From NCBI GenBank assembly GCA_036705565.1, contig JAUBUY010000026.1: 64,000 nt of DNA, one strand, 5' to 3'. Positions 9,784 to 18,847 of this stretch are shown in pieces. The position numbers were made by a program, and so were the translations under genes. The notes under the pieces were generated by a model. The model made no database searches and was not told the origin of the DNA. It saw only the letters and a program-made list of their open reading frames with translations. Positions within the stretch are counted from its first letter, which is position 1, and the number at the start of each line of letters is the position of its first letter. The DNA comes from Microcoleus sp036705565 (GTDB lineage: Bacteria; Cyanobacteriota; Cyanobacteriia; Cyanobacteriales; Microcoleaceae).

Positions 9784-9811
9784 CGATTTTCGATTTTCGA
9801 TTTTCGATTTT
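9784..9811. repeat. Heptamer array CGATTTT x4
   Basis: Four perfect tandem copies of CGATTTT directly abutting the dispersed repeat at 9815. It belongs to the AAAATC(T/G) heptamer class seen at many places in the window. Confidence 0.9.
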
Positions 9812-9814
9812 AGA

Positions 9815-9916
9815 ATTGAAGCATTGACTTGTGCGAGATAAATTCGGGGGATCCTTTATCGGATACAGGTTTTTTATTTCTGGACGGATGAATCACGTGG
9901 CGGGTATCCTCGATGC
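9815..9916 (+). repeat. Dispersed 100-bp repeat, copy A (with 50-bp module)
   Basis: Begins ATTGAAGCATTGACTTG and ends ACGTGGCGGGTATCC. It matches the reverse strand of 60546-60639 along GATAAATTCGGGGG, TCCTTTATCGGATACAGG and TTTTTTATTTCTGGACGGAT. It also matches the reverse strand of 43160-43212 except that bases 9840-9889 (50 bp) are absent there. All three copies abut a heptamer array. Confidence 0.85.
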
Positions 9917-10191
9917 TTTCAGTCATGGCGAATTATTGGTTTAACTTTCTACATTGTGGCAGTTATGGTCGATCGCGACTCTAGTCGCAGGTGACATCAC
10001 TCAGCAATCTCTACAATGCCCGCCCATGTATGCAAAACCGCTACCGAGTATCAACTCTCCGGCAACAAACACCCGCCCAATTGGGATCGCGAAGCTGTAA
10101 TCCGCTACAATCTGTGTTTGGTAAAGAATTTTTACAAGTTCACAGCCCATTACAGCCTTTGCGGCTTGTACTACCCAACCTGCCTGAAAAT

Positions 10192-11763
10192 ATGGATTTT
10201 GCTACTCTTGCTGCCCAGCTAAATGCTGGAACTATCTTGCCAGAGGGAATTGTCATCATCACCCTCTTGGTGGTTCTCGTCGGCGATTTAATCGTAGGCC
10301 GCAGTTCATCTGGTTGGACTCCCTACGTTGCCGTTGCGGGTTTGCTAGCCGCCGTCGCTGCCTTGTGTTTGCAGTGGGATAACGTTGATACCATCTCGTT
10401 TCTAGGCGGTTTTAACAGCGATGCCTTGAGTTTAGTGTTTCGCGGAATTATCGCTTTGACTGCGGCTGTCACTATTTTGATATCCGTCCGCTATGTACTG
10501 CAAACTGGTACTGCTTTAGCGGAATTCATCGGCATTTTACTCACCGCTACTTTGGGGGGAATGTTCCTCAGCGGCGCTGATGAATTGGTGATGATTTTTA
10601 TTTCGTTGGAAACTCTGAGTATCTCGTCTTATTTGCTGACGGGTTACACAAAACGCGACCCGCGTTCCAATGAAGCTGCTTTGAAATATTTGTTAATTGG
10701 GGCTTCTTCTTCGGCGGTGTTTCTCTACGGGATTTCGCTGCTGTACGGATTGTCGGGGGGCGAAACTCAGTTAAGTGCGATCGCTGCTAACCTTTCTACT
10801 GTGAACGAAGGTCAATCTCTCGGTTTGGTGATTGCTTTAGTTTTTGCGATCGCCGGCATCGCCTTCAAAATCTCTGCGGTTCCCTTCCACCAATGGACTC
10901 CAGACGTTTACGAAGGTTCTCCTACACCCGTTGTTGCCTTTCTTTCTGTCGGTTCCAAAGCAGCCGGTTTTGCCCTAGCAATCCGCTTGTTAACAACTGC
11001 TTTCCCCGCACTTATCGAACAGTGGCACTTCGTGTTCACGGCCTTAGCCATTCTCAGCATGGTGTTAGGAAATGTGGTTGCCCTCGCCCAGACTAGCATG
11101 AAGCGGCTTTTGGCTTATTCGTCGATCGCCCAAGCCGGTTTTGTGATGCTGGGTTTGATTGCAGGAACAGAAGCCGGTTACTCCAGCATGATATTTTATC
11201 TGTTGGTTTACCTGTTTATGAACTTGGGCGCTTTCGCCTGCATCATCCTGTTCTCGCTGCGGACTGGAACCGACCAAATTAGCGAATACTCCGGTTTGTA
11301 CCAAAAAGACCCGCTGTTAACTTTAGCCTTAAGTATTTGCCTGCTTTCTCTCGGTGGAATTCCGCCCCTGGCTGGATTTTTCGGCAAAATCTATCTGTTC
11401 TGGGCCGGCTGGCAAGCAGGACTTTACGGCTTAGTTATTCTGGGATTAATTACCAGCGTAGTTTCGATTTACTACTACATCCGCGTGGTCAAGATGATGG
11501 TAGTAAAAGAACCTCAAGAAATGTCAGACGCGGTGAAAAATTATCCCGAAGTTCGCTGGAACCTTCAGGGAATGCGGCCTTTGCAAGTCAGCGTTGTACT
11601 CACTTTGGTGGCGACAACATTGGCGGGAATTTTGTCGAATCCTTTGTTTAATTTGGCCAATGATGCTGTTACCAAAACTCCCATGTTGCAGTCGGCTTTG
11701 AGTCAGGTGCAACCTGTTGTGGGTGCGAAAATTGACTCTAATTTGGTGTCTAGCCGGGATTAA
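10192..11763 (+). CDS. ndhB: NAD(P)H-quinone oxidoreductase subunit 2 (NdhB)
   Basis: Membrane-arm subunit of the cyanobacterial NDH-1 complex in the thylakoid membrane. It is an antiporter-like proton-pumping subunit used in respiration, cyclic electron flow around photosystem I and CO2 uptake. The ATG at 10192 (MDFATLAAQLNAGTILPEG) gives 523 residues, close to known NdhB lengths. The frame stays open to 9991, but that extension is poor in membrane character, so I exclude it. About 14 hydrophobic segments are visible, with the family motifs KRDPRSNEAALKYLLIGA, a Lys/His-bearing helix around KISAVPFHQWTPDVYEG, and SMKRLLAYSSIAQAGF. The gene is monocistronic here: a strong intrinsic terminator follows at 11787-11825. 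Confidence 0.97.
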   Translation: MDFATLAAQLNAGTILPEGIVIITLLVVLVGDLIVGRSSSGWTPYVAVAGLLAAVAALCLQWDNVDTISFLGGFNSDALSLVFRGIIALTAAVTILISVRYVLQTGTALAEFIGILLTATLGGMFLSGADELVMIFISLETLSISSYLLTGYTKRDPRSNEAALKYLLIGASSSAVFLYGISLLYGLSGGETQLSAIAANLSTVNEGQSLGLVIALVFAIAGIAFKISAVPFHQWTPDVYEGSPTPVVAFLSVGSKAAGFALAIRLLTTAFPALIEQWHFVFTALAILSMVLGNVVALAQTSMKRLLAYSSIAQAGFVMLGLIAGTEAGYSSMIFYLLVYLFMNLGAFACIILFSLRTGTDQISEYSGLYQKDPLLTLALSICLLSLGGIPPLAGFFGKIYLFWAGWQAGLYGLVILGLITSVVSIYYYIRVVKMMVVKEPQEMSDAVKNYPEVRWNLQGMRPLQVSVVLTLVATTLAGILSNPLFNLANDAVTKTPMLQSALSQVQPVVGAKIDSNLVSSRD

Positions 11764-11786
11764 TTTTTCCTGTTTTTGAAATAGTG

Positions 11787-11825
11787 GAAAACGCCTGACT
11801 CTTTGCAGTTGGGCGTTTCTTTTTT
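11787..11825 (+). terminator. Rho-independent terminator of ndhB
   Basis: The stem AAACGCC/GGCGTTT with a ~16-nt loop is followed at once by CTTTTTT. It lies 24 bp after the ndhB stop. Confidence 0.8.
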
Positions 11826-11906
11826 GTTGTGATATACTGTTAATTATGATTTTTAACCGCAGATGTAGGCAGATTAACGCAGATAAAAGTTAGTACAGAG
11901 GCAACA

Positions 11907-12506
11907 ATGTTAGTACAAAGTAAGGCAAAGTTTTATACTCCAGATGAGTACCGGGAGTTAGAGGAAACTGCTGAGTTTAGAAATGAATACCGCGATGGAG
12001 AAATTGTACAAATGAGTGGTGGTAGTATTAATCACAGCCGGATTATCCGAAATTTGAGTAGAGTCTTGGGAAATTTGCTTGAGGGGCAGCCCTATGAGCT
12101 TTTTCACAACGATTTGCGGTTGTGGATTCCTCGGTATCGACGGGGAACTTACCCGGATGTGATGGTGATTGAAGGGGAGCCAGTTTTTACCGAGGGACGC
12201 AGTGATGAGATCCTCAATCCGATGCTCATCGTGGAAGTGCTTTCTAAGTCTACCAAGGATTTCGATCGAGAGGATAAGTTTCGGTTTTATCGATCTATCC
12301 CTGAATTCTGTGAATATGTGTTAGTCAATCAATCTGAGTTTTTAGTCGCACAATATATTAAAACCGAACCAAATGAATGGTTATTTCGGGAATATGAGGG
12401 AGAGACAGCAACAGTTTCTTTTGCTTCCTTGGGAGTGCAAATGTCGATGAGCGAGATTTATGCAAAAGTGGTATTTGAAAGCCCGGAAACGGAAGTGCAG
12501 CAGTAA
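11907..12506 (+). CDS. Uma2 family (DUF820) restriction-endonuclease-fold protein
   Basis: 199-residue member of the Uma2 family, which is greatly expanded in cyanobacteria and has a PD-(D/E)XK nuclease-like fold; its biological role is unsettled. Seen: the N-terminal YRELEETAEFRNEYRDGEIV segment, then GSINHSRI, the catalytic-type Asp in YPDVMVIEG, and IVEVLSKST carrying the Glu and Ser of the core, followed by KFRFYRSIPEFCEYVLV. The gene is complete. Just upstream lies CCGCAGATGTAGGCAGATTAA, a short direct-repeat motif common in cyanobacterial spacers. A second Uma2 gene lies at 21687-22307. Confidence 0.9.
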   Translation: MLVQSKAKFYTPDEYRELEETAEFRNEYRDGEIVQMSGGSINHSRIIRNLSRVLGNLLEGQPYELFHNDLRLWIPRYRRGTYPDVMVIEGEPVFTEGRSDEILNPMLIVEVLSKSTKDFDREDKFRFYRSIPEFCEYVLVNQSEFLVAQYIKTEPNEWLFREYEGETATVSFASLGVQMSMSEIYAKVVFESPETEVQQ

Positions 12507-12599
12507 ACTTCATGCTATGGGGTGAAGCAATGTCTAGCTTGGTAACAGTAAAACAATAATAACTTGGTGGGTGGTGAGGACTTTAGTCTTCTAATTTTT

Positions 12600-13028
12600 A
12601 TGAGGGAAGATATGGATAACTACCGAATTGTCGAAACTTTGACCGAAAGCCAGGTTTCCGACTTGATGGATTTGTACAAAAACGAGTTTTGGAGCGACAA
12701 GCGGACGCGGGAGGATGTTGTGAAAATGCTGGAGGCAACTGATGTTACCATTGGTTTTGTCGATGAGACCGATCGACTAATTGGCATTACCCGCGTCATT
12801 ACCGATTTTGTCTACAGAGCCATGATTTTTGATGTCATCATCAAGCCGACACACAGAAAGATGGGACTGGGTGCGAAGTTGATGGATGCAGTTTTAACTC
12901 ATCCCAAATTGCAAGCTGTCGAGCATTTTTATCTTAATTGTTTGCCGAACATGATGCCGTTTTACGAGCGTTGGGGTTTCTCGGATGATGTGGGCGAACT
13001 TAAGTTTTTGCGGCGAACAACTGGCTGA
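12600..13028 (+). CDS. GNAT family N-acetyltransferase
   Basis: Small cytoplasmic acetyltransferase of ~142 residues. The frame opens with TTG at 12564, but ATG 12600 or ATG 12612 (after GAGGGAAGA) fits the family better. The acetyl-CoA binding signature is RKMGLGAKLMDAVL in motif A, preceded by the beta strand MIFDVIIKPTH. The C-terminal NCLPNMMPFYERWGF is the usual motif B. The substrate is unknown. It follows the Uma2 gene by ~90 bp and is convergent with the Spx/ArsC-like gene, whose end is 2 bp away. Confidence 0.88.
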   Translation: MREDMDNYRIVETLTESQVSDLMDLYKNEFWSDKRTREDVVKMLEATDVTIGFVDETDRLIGITRVITDFVYRAMIFDVIIKPTHRKMGLGAKLMDAVLTHPKLQAVEHFYLNCLPNMMPFYERWGFSDDVGELKFLRRTTG

Positions 13029-13030
13029 AC

Positions 13031-13390
13031 TTAGCCCCTTGAAAGCTCCAATTTTTCTCGAATTACGTCTTCTTTGAAACCTACTAAAACAGCCGTTCCA
13101 TCTTTAACGAAAAGAGGACGTTTCAGCAGCATCGCATCCTTAGCAAAAGCATCTACCCACTGTTCGCTAGTCCAATTTTTCTTGTCATCGCCCAAAGCGC
13201 GGTAAGATTGACCGGAAGTATTTCGCATGGGTTCAAAACCTAAAGCAGCTACCCAGCTTTGGATTGTTTCGCGAGTCGGCGGCTGTTCTTTTGTGTTAAT
13301 GAACTCGTAATTAACATCGCTATCTTTGAGCCACTGGAAAGCTTTTTTGCAGGTTCCGCAGTTGGGGATTCCGTAAACTTGAATTGACAT
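13031..13390 (-). CDS. ArsC/Spx/MgsR family protein
   Basis: 119 residues with a thioredoxin-like fold. The N-terminal YGIPNCGTCKKAFQWL holds the CxxC redox motif of Spx/MgsR-type proteins. ArsC-type arsenate reductases share the fold and the first Cys. The C-terminal LLKRPLFVKDGTAVLVGFK matches the conserved RP-containing loop of the family. In cyanobacteria such proteins are usually annotated as Spx/MgsR regulators or putative arsenate reductases; sequence alone does not decide. It lies downstream of the DUF4332-like gene in the same direction, across a 29-bp gap that holds a heptamer array. Confidence 0.88.
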   Translation of the reverse strand: MSIQVYGIPNCGTCKKAFQWLKDSDVNYEFINTKEQPPTRETIQSWVAALGFEPMRNTSGQSYRALGDDKKNWTSEQWVDAFAKDAMLLKRPLFVKDGTAVLVGFKEDVIREKLELSRG

Positions 13391-13438
13391 AATAATGACT
13401 ACTAACTAATGACTAATGACTAATGACTACTGACTAAT
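13391..13438. repeat. Heptamer array AATGACT
   Basis: Several tandem copies of TAATGACT-type heptamers between the Spx-like gene and the end of the DUF4332-like gene. The last units run into the 3' end of the latter. Confidence 0.8.
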
Positions 13439-13863
13439 CTAGCTTGTTGAACCCATTTTTGCACGCGATCGACTGAAGGAGTCAAGTCATTGCGCTGCAT
13501 TGTCGCTACGTGCAGCCTTAAAACTTGTTGGTGCAATCTCTCCACGGGCATTTGAGCCAATTGAGCCGGAGAAGCAACGCCGGCGTGCAGTAACAGCCCG
13601 CAATACTGACACCCTACACTTGGAATTCCAGCCAAATTTGCCATCGCTACCCATTTATTAACATATTGAATGTTAATCTGTAATTGATTGGCTAGCAACA
13701 CTTTCGCCGCTTGCGTTTTCGTCAGGCGAATTAGTTGTCCGGTTGTGGTGATGCTGCACTCTTCCAGTTGAGATTGGTTTTCCTTGCTCAATCCCGGTAA
13801 ATGTGCGATCGGCCAGTCGCGTACTTGCACAGAAGTTTGAGGAGCTTTATGAGAAATTTTCAT
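13420..13863 (-). CDS. DUF4332 domain-containing protein
   Basis: 147 residues. The pattern is helix-hairpin-helix-like: WPIAHLPGLSKENQSQLEEC and GIPSVGCQYCGLLLHAGVAS each carry the LPGL/GI-type turns of DUF4332 and related DNA-binding HhH proteins. No signal peptide. The role is unknown; HhH pairs often bind DNA without sequence specificity. The start ATG at 13863 has no competing upstream start. It is the likely first gene of a two-gene minus-strand unit with the Spx-like gene. Confidence 0.75.
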   Translation of the reverse strand: MKISHKAPQTSVQVRDWPIAHLPGLSKENQSQLEECSITTTGQLIRLTKTQAAKVLLANQLQINIQYVNKWVAMANLAGIPSVGCQYCGLLLHAGVASPAQLAQMPVERLHQQVLRLHVATMQRNDLTPSVDRVQKWVQQARLVSSH

Positions 13864-14258
13864 GTTTTTTCAGTGAATTTTACTTATACTTTAAAGTCTA
13901 AATTATAAAACAGTCAATAGAGGATATCGCTCACGTCACCCTATCAACAAAAACCAGACCAAGGAATTTGACTCATTGCGGGTGTTGTGATAATTATGCT
14001 AATTTCCTACAAAGTAGCACTTTCAGCCGGTTTTCCTGCCTGTGGCTCAGGCTTACTGCTTAACCACATCATCCGGGCGATGACGACAAAGACTATAAAA
14101 AAGACAGCCTATAAATGCTAGCAAAAAATAAGTGACAGATGAGAATTTTCTCAAAAATGGCTGCCAAATTGACCGTCAGAATTTTAGGGCTTTAATGCTG
14201 AGAATGCAAAAACTTGTGGCTGACTGTAAACCCAACTCAAAATTATAGGTTTTTACCC
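13864..14258. other. Spacer without recognised gene
   Basis: Divergent intergenic region between the DUF4332-like gene and the peptidase. It contains a small hairpin (GCCTG/CAGGC at 14038-14052). A minus-strand stretch translates as a short hydrophobic segment followed by WLSSKPEPQAGKPAESATL, but a stop precedes the hydrophobic part, so it is not called. Confidence 0.5.
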
Positions 14259-15647
14259 ATGACAATTACACAAGGTGATGATTTGTTAACTAATATTCTA
14301 CACCAACGGCGGCAAAAACTGGCCAGTTTAATTAATTTTCCGGTAATTTTATGGTCGGGGCGCAGCATTCCTCGCAATTATCCGGCACTTACTTATCCCT
14401 TTCGTGCCAGCAGTCAATTTCTATATTTTGCTGGTTTGCCCTTAGAAAATGCTGCCATTCGCTTAGAATCGGGCAAATTAGAATTGTTCTTAGATGACGC
14501 ACCTGCTAGCAGCACTCTTTGGCACGGAGAAATGCCGAAAAGAGCAGAAATTGCCGCACTAATTGGGGCTGATGCTGCTTTCCCAATGGCCGAATTGAAA
14601 TCGCGATCTACAAATGCAGCAACGATCGCAATTCAGGATTCTTGGACTCAGTTGCAACAGCGTGAAATTCTCGATCGCCCTCTCGCACCGCCCAAATCGC
14701 CAACCGGAATTGACCTAGAATTAACCAAGGCAATTATATCTCTGCGCCTGAGCCACGATGCAGCCAGTTTGGCCGAATTGCGTCAAGCTGCCGCTGTCAC
14801 CGTAGAAGCTCACAAAGCGGGAATGGTGGCAACCCGAAATGCTCAAATTGAAGCGGGGGTGCGCGCTGCAATGGAAAGTGTCATCATCTCCAAAAACATG
14901 ACCTATGCCTATCCCAGTATCGTGACTGTGCATGGAGAAGTGCTGCACAGCGAACATTATCACAATCCCCTACAAACAGGAGATTTGCTGTTAGCAGATG
15001 TCGGCGCGGAAACATCAACGGGATGGGCGGCTGATGTGACTCGCACTTGGCCGGTTTCTGGCAAGTTTTCTCCGACTCAAAGAGCGATTTATGATGTGGT
15101 TTTGGCAGCGCACGATGCTTGTATTGATAAAATTAGTCCGGGGGTGGAATATCAAGACATTCATCTGTTAGCTGCTCGGATTATGGCGGAAGGATTAGTT
15201 GATTTAGGTATTTTGCGGGGTAATGTTGAAGATTTGGTAGACATGGATGCTCATGCGCTATTTTTTGTGCACGGTATCGGACATTTAATCGGTTTGGATG
15301 TTCACGATATGGAAGATTTAGGCGATTTGGCTGGCTATGAAGAAGGAAGAACCAGAAGCAGTCGGTTTGGGTTGGGGTTTTTGCGGTTGAATCGAGTTTT
15401 GCGTCCGGGAATGCTAGTATCGATCGAACCGGGATTTTATCAAGTTCCGGCAATCTTAAATCACCCAGAAAATCGCGCTAAATATGAAGATTTTGTGAAC
15501 TGGGAGGAGTTGGAAAATTTTGCCGATGTGCGCGGAATACGCATAGAAGATGATATACTTGTCCTCGATGAGGGTAGAGAAGTATTGACAGGGAAATTGC
15601 CCACAACAGCTCCAGAGATTGAGGAGTTAGTTGCGGTAAATACGTAA
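14259..15647 (+). CDS. Xaa-Pro aminopeptidase (M24 family, PepP-like)
   Basis: Cytoplasmic metallopeptidase that removes an N-terminal residue preceding proline. From ATG 14259 it has 462 residues, near the usual length; the longer frame starts with a TTG at 14214 and is less likely. The N-terminal aminopeptidase-P domain contains YPFRASSQFLYFAGLP. The five metal ligands of the pita-bread fold are visible: Asp247 in LLADVGAE, Asp259 in AADVTRTWP, His342 in GIGHLIGLDVHD, Glu390 in SIEPGFY and Glu430 in IRIEDDI. It is likely a Mn-dependent enzyme, as in the family. The gene stands alone. Confidence 0.93.
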   Translation: MTITQGDDLLTNILHQRRQKLASLINFPVILWSGRSIPRNYPALTYPFRASSQFLYFAGLPLENAAIRLESGKLELFLDDAPASSTLWHGEMPKRAEIAALIGADAAFPMAELKSRSTNAATIAIQDSWTQLQQREILDRPLAPPKSPTGIDLELTKAIISLRLSHDAASLAELRQAAAVTVEAHKAGMVATRNAQIEAGVRAAMESVIISKNMTYAYPSIVTVHGEVLHSEHYHNPLQTGDLLLADVGAETSTGWAADVTRTWPVSGKFSPTQRAIYDVVLAAHDACIDKISPGVEYQDIHLLAARIMAEGLVDLGILRGNVEDLVDMDAHALFFVHGIGHLIGLDVHDMEDLGDLAGYEEGRTRSSRFGLGFLRLNRVLRPGMLVSIEPGFYQVPAILNHPENRAKYEDFVNWEELENFADVRGIRIEDDILVLDEGREVLTGKLPTTAPEIEELVAVNT

Positions 15648-15704
15648 GTTGAGCCGAGTTATATCGCACATACGCAGTTTTATCAGGTGTGAAAAAAGAT
15701 AAAA

Positions 15705-17390
15705 ATGAATAAAGGTTGGCCAAGAAATCTTTCGATATTAGTTAAAAAACTGGTTTCGCAAGTCAGAAAAATCGTAGCACTAATACTTCCACGCATTGTT
15801 CGCCAACCTATAACCTCGCGGCCTCCGATGCAAGCTGCACCTTTGCCCAGCAACGAAGAAGAGAGGCTAGAAGCACTTCACCGCTACAACATTCTCGACA
15901 CAGAAGCCGAAGCAGCTTTTGACGATCTAACAGCTTTAGCATCTTATATTTGCGGCACTCCGATTGCTTTAGTTAGCTTAATAGATTCTAACCGACAGTG
16001 GTTTAAATCCAAAGTCGGTCTGGAAGCGCCAGAAACTCCGAGAGAGTTAGCTTTTTGCGCCCACGCTATTTTAAATCCCAACGAATTGCTAGTTGTACCC
16101 AATACTCTAGATGACAATCGCTTTGTCGGCAATCCGCTAGTAACTTCCGATCCAAATATTCGGTTTTATGCTGGAGCCCCGCTAGTAACTCCTGATGGTT
16201 ATCCGATCGGCACTTTGTGCGCGATAGATACAGTTCCTCGTAATCTCACCCCAGAACAGCTAGAAGCGCTGCGGACTTTAGGAAGGCAAATTATTAGTCA
16301 AATGGAGTTGCGAATTAATCTGGCTAAATTAGAGCGCGCGCAGGTGAGGCAAAAACAAGTAGAAGCAAAACTCCGCTCTACTGACGAGCAAATTGTCAAT
16401 TGTTTAGAAGCAATGAGCGATGCTTTTTTTGCTTTCGATCCCCAGTGGCGATTTACTTACGTCAATTACAAAGCAGCGCAATTTTTGAATCGATCGCCGG
16501 AAGAACTTTACGGTAAAAATTTTTGGGAAGAGTTTCCCGAATTCACGAATTCGGATTTTTATAAAGAGTATCATGAAGCTGTAGCCAAACAAATTGGGGT
16601 GGCTTTTGAAAAATATTATCGTCCCTTAAAACTGTGGCTGGAAGTCCGAGTTTTTCCTTCTCACGACGGCATTTCTGTGTTTTTTCATGACATAACTAAG
16701 CGCAGGCAGATGGAGTCTGCACTCATGAAAGAACAGAAAAAAACAGAAAGTTTACTGCTAAATATTTTGCCAGAACCGATTGTCACTCGGTTGAAGCACG
16801 AACCGGGGGTAATTGCAGACAAGTTTGAAAAAGCAACAATTCTTTTTGCTGACCTGGTGAATTTCACCCAAATTTCTACTACCATGTCTGCCACTAAATT
16901 AGTGTACTTGCTGAATGAAATTTTCTCAGGTTTTGACGGACTGAGTGAGAAGCACGGCTTAGAAAAAATTAAGACGATCGGGGATGCTTACATGGTAGCA
17001 GCAGGTATTCCCATTGAACGTCCAGACCACGCAGAGGCGATCGCCGAAATGGCGCTGGATATGCTAGTAGCAATTGAGAAATTAAATGTGAAGCTAGACG
17101 CGAAATTTGACCTCCGCATCGGGATTAATAGCGGCCCGGTGGTAGCGGGGGTAATCGGCACTAAAAAATTCATTTACGATTTGTGGGGAAATGCGGTAAA
17201 TACAGCCAGCCGCATGGAATCTCACGGCATAACAGGCCGCATTCAAGTCAGCCACTATACTTATGACTTACTGCAGGATAAATATGAATTTGAAGATCGT
17301 GGCGAGATCGAGATTAAAGGTAAAGGGCAAATGCAAACTTATTTGCTGACGGGTAGAAAAACAGTAAGCGATCTCAAAATTCTAGAGTAA
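15705..17390 (+). CDS. GAF-PAS class III adenylate/guanylate cyclase
   Basis: 561-residue nucleotide cyclase, soluble, with an N-terminal sensor part. GAF ~53-205 (RYNILDTEAEAAFDDL and the AGAPLVTPDGYPIGTLCAID pattern), PAS ~225-340 (WRFTYVNYKAAQFLNRSPEE), short linker, cyclase ~370-550. Metal-binding Asp383 (LFADLVNF) and Asp427 (TIGDAYM) are present. The residues that select the base are Lys423 (KIKTIGD) and Asp492 (YDLWGNAVN), the pair found in adenylate rather than guanylate cyclases, so cAMP is the inferred product. The essential Asn-Arg pair is in NAVNTASRM. The PAS closely resembles one in the 1722-residue kinase at 44731. A start near 15705 is the first ATG of the frame. Confidence 0.93.
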   Translation: MNKGWPRNLSILVKKLVSQVRKIVALILPRIVRQPITSRPPMQAAPLPSNEEERLEALHRYNILDTEAEAAFDDLTALASYICGTPIALVSLIDSNRQWFKSKVGLEAPETPRELAFCAHAILNPNELLVVPNTLDDNRFVGNPLVTSDPNIRFYAGAPLVTPDGYPIGTLCAIDTVPRNLTPEQLEALRTLGRQIISQMELRINLAKLERAQVRQKQVEAKLRSTDEQIVNCLEAMSDAFFAFDPQWRFTYVNYKAAQFLNRSPEELYGKNFWEEFPEFTNSDFYKEYHEAVAKQIGVAFEKYYRPLKLWLEVRVFPSHDGISVFFHDITKRRQMESALMKEQKKTESLLLNILPEPIVTRLKHEPGVIADKFEKATILFADLVNFTQISTTMSATKLVYLLNEIFSGFDGLSEKHGLEKIKTIGDAYMVAAGIPIERPDHAEAIAEMALDMLVAIEKLNVKLDAKFDLRIGINSGPVVAGVIGTKKFIYDLWGNAVNTASRMESHGITGRIQVSHYTYDLLQDKYEFEDRGEIEIKGKGQMQTYLLTGRKTVSDLKILE

Positions 17391-17599
17391 ATAAAGCTAA
17401 GAGTTGAAAGTACCTGATTGTTGAGGAAACTCTGCAGGCTGCGATCGATCGCCTCTTCGGGGCGATCGCCCGCTCGGCAGAACGGCTGCAGCAGAGCAGC
17501 CAAATAAGATTATGCTATAGACAGAGATATCGCAGCAATCCTAGGCGCGGTACTCGACCTTATAAAAATACTAAGTTGAAGTCGTCGGAGCCTTTAATA

Positions 17600-18586
17600 A
17601 TGGTTCAATTTCATATTCAAACCGATAGCGATATTCCAGCATCCACCCAACTATTCAATCAAATCAGGTTTGCGATCGCCTCGCGACAATTTCCGCCCGG
17701 ACACCGCTTGCCCAGCACCAGACAGCTAGCCATGCAGACGGGTTTGCACCGCAACACCATCAGCAAAGTATACCGCCAGCTCGAAAATACCGGACTCGTA
17801 GAAGCCCAAGCAGGATCGGGCATTTACGTCCGCGCTCAAGGCAACGAAGTTGTAGGCAACAAACTCAAATCTCCGATCCTCGAAGAATATCCCCTGGCTA
17901 ACAAAATAGTACAAGGAAGTATCGATCAACTGCTGGAACAGGGCTGTACGCTCAACCAAGCGAGGGAATTATTTTTGACCGAAATTGACTGGCGGCTCAG
18001 GTGCAGCGCCCGCGTGGTCGTCACAGCCCCCACAGAAGACATCGGCGTGGGTGAACTGATGGCGAAAGAACTCGAACAAGCTCTCCGTATTCCCATACAG
18101 TTAGTGCCGATGGAACAGCTAGGTACTTTTTTGGATCAAATCTCTTCGGGAACTGTGATCACGAGTCGATATTTTATCGGAGAAGCAGAATCGATTTCGG
18201 CACCGCGTTCAGTGCGAGTTATTCCTGTAGACATCTATGACTACAGCCAGGAAATCCAGCTAGTCGGGGGTTTGCCGAAAGACAGTTATTTGGGTCTCGT
18301 TAGCCTGAGTCCGGGAATGCTACGATCGACCGAAGTCATCATCCACAGCATCCGGGGAGAGGATTTGCTGGTGATGACGGCCTTGGTTTCAGACGAGTAC
18401 AAGATTAACTCGATCGTGCGATCGGCCAGAACAATTTTTTGCGACCAACCGAGTTTTGCTACAGTTAAAGCTGCCATCAATGCGGCTAGAGAAGATATTA
18501 TTCGTCCCCCGCAACTGATCTGCTCCGAAAATTACATCGGATCTAAGTCGATTAATTTGCTCAAGCGCGAGTTGGGCTTGGGATGA
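17600..18586 (+). CDS. GntR family transcriptional regulator
   Basis: ~328-residue DNA-binding regulator. The N-terminal winged helix (~10-80) has FNQIRFAIASRQFPPGHRLP, STRQLAMQTGLHRNTISKVY and GLVEAQAGSGIYV, typical of the GntR superfamily. The C-terminal ~200 residues do not look like a MocR aminotransferase domain; they resemble an effector-binding alpha/beta domain with several beta strands (SVRVIPVDIYDYS). Start: the frame opens at 17576, but ATG 17600 places the winged helix at the usual distance. The ligand and regulon are not visible from context; the neighbours are a cyclase and a nitroreductase, both in separate units. Confidence 0.88.
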   Translation: MVQFHIQTDSDIPASTQLFNQIRFAIASRQFPPGHRLPSTRQLAMQTGLHRNTISKVYRQLENTGLVEAQAGSGIYVRAQGNEVVGNKLKSPILEEYPLANKIVQGSIDQLLEQGCTLNQARELFLTEIDWRLRCSARVVVTAPTEDIGVGELMAKELEQALRIPIQLVPMEQLGTFLDQISSGTVITSRYFIGEAESISAPRSVRVIPVDIYDYSQEIQLVGGLPKDSYLGLVSLSPGMLRSTEVIIHSIRGEDLLVMTALVSDEYKINSIVRSARTIFCDQPSFATVKAAINAAREDIIRPPQLICSENYIGSKSINLLKRELGLG

Positions 18587-18590
18587 TACC

Positions 18591-18621
18591 ATTTTCGATT
18601 TTCGATTTTCGATTTTCGATT
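18591..18621. repeat. Heptamer array CGATTTT
   Basis: Four tandem CGATTTT units beginning 5 bp after the GntR stop codon. Confidence 0.9.
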
Positions 18622-18800
18622 AAAAAATTGGGAATGACTGCATAATGGTTGGGATATTCTTTAGAGTTGCATCCTTTTGGGAACTGGTATAATTCCCAAT
18701 TCCTAATGGGCGTAAGCTGCCCACGGCGCACCCTAAATAATTAGGTTATTCGTCCAGGACTGAACTTGTAACTTTCAACTTCCAGTACCCGATACCGGAT

Positions 18801-18846
18801 ACCCAATTCCCAACTACCAATTACCAATTACCAATTACCAATTATC
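18801..18846. repeat. Heptamer array CCAATTA
   Basis: Tandem CCAATTA units ending 2 bp before the ATG of the nitroreductase gene, so they occupy its leader and ribosome-binding region. Confidence 0.85.
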
Positions 18847-18847
18847 C

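Larger units (their letters stand above)
9717..10191. other. Gene-free leader region upstream of ndhB
   Basis: Holds, in order, a degenerate CTAGTCGGGGCGG repeat end (9716-9730), a four-copy CGATTTT heptamer array, a dispersed ~100-bp repeat (9815-9916), and the presumed promoter and leader of ndhB. The ndhB frame is open back to 9991, but the predicted residues there have no membrane or NdhB character. Confidence 0.6.

Noticed and set aside
9991..10191. N-terminal extension of the ndhB frame
   Set aside because: The 67 extra residues lack membrane character; ATG 10192 gives the normal NdhB length and N-terminus.
14020..14110. Minus-strand small membrane-protein-like frame ending WLSSKPEPQAGKPAESATL
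   Set aside because: An in-frame TAG lies just before the hydrophobic part and there is no start codon in it; could be a remnant but unsupported.
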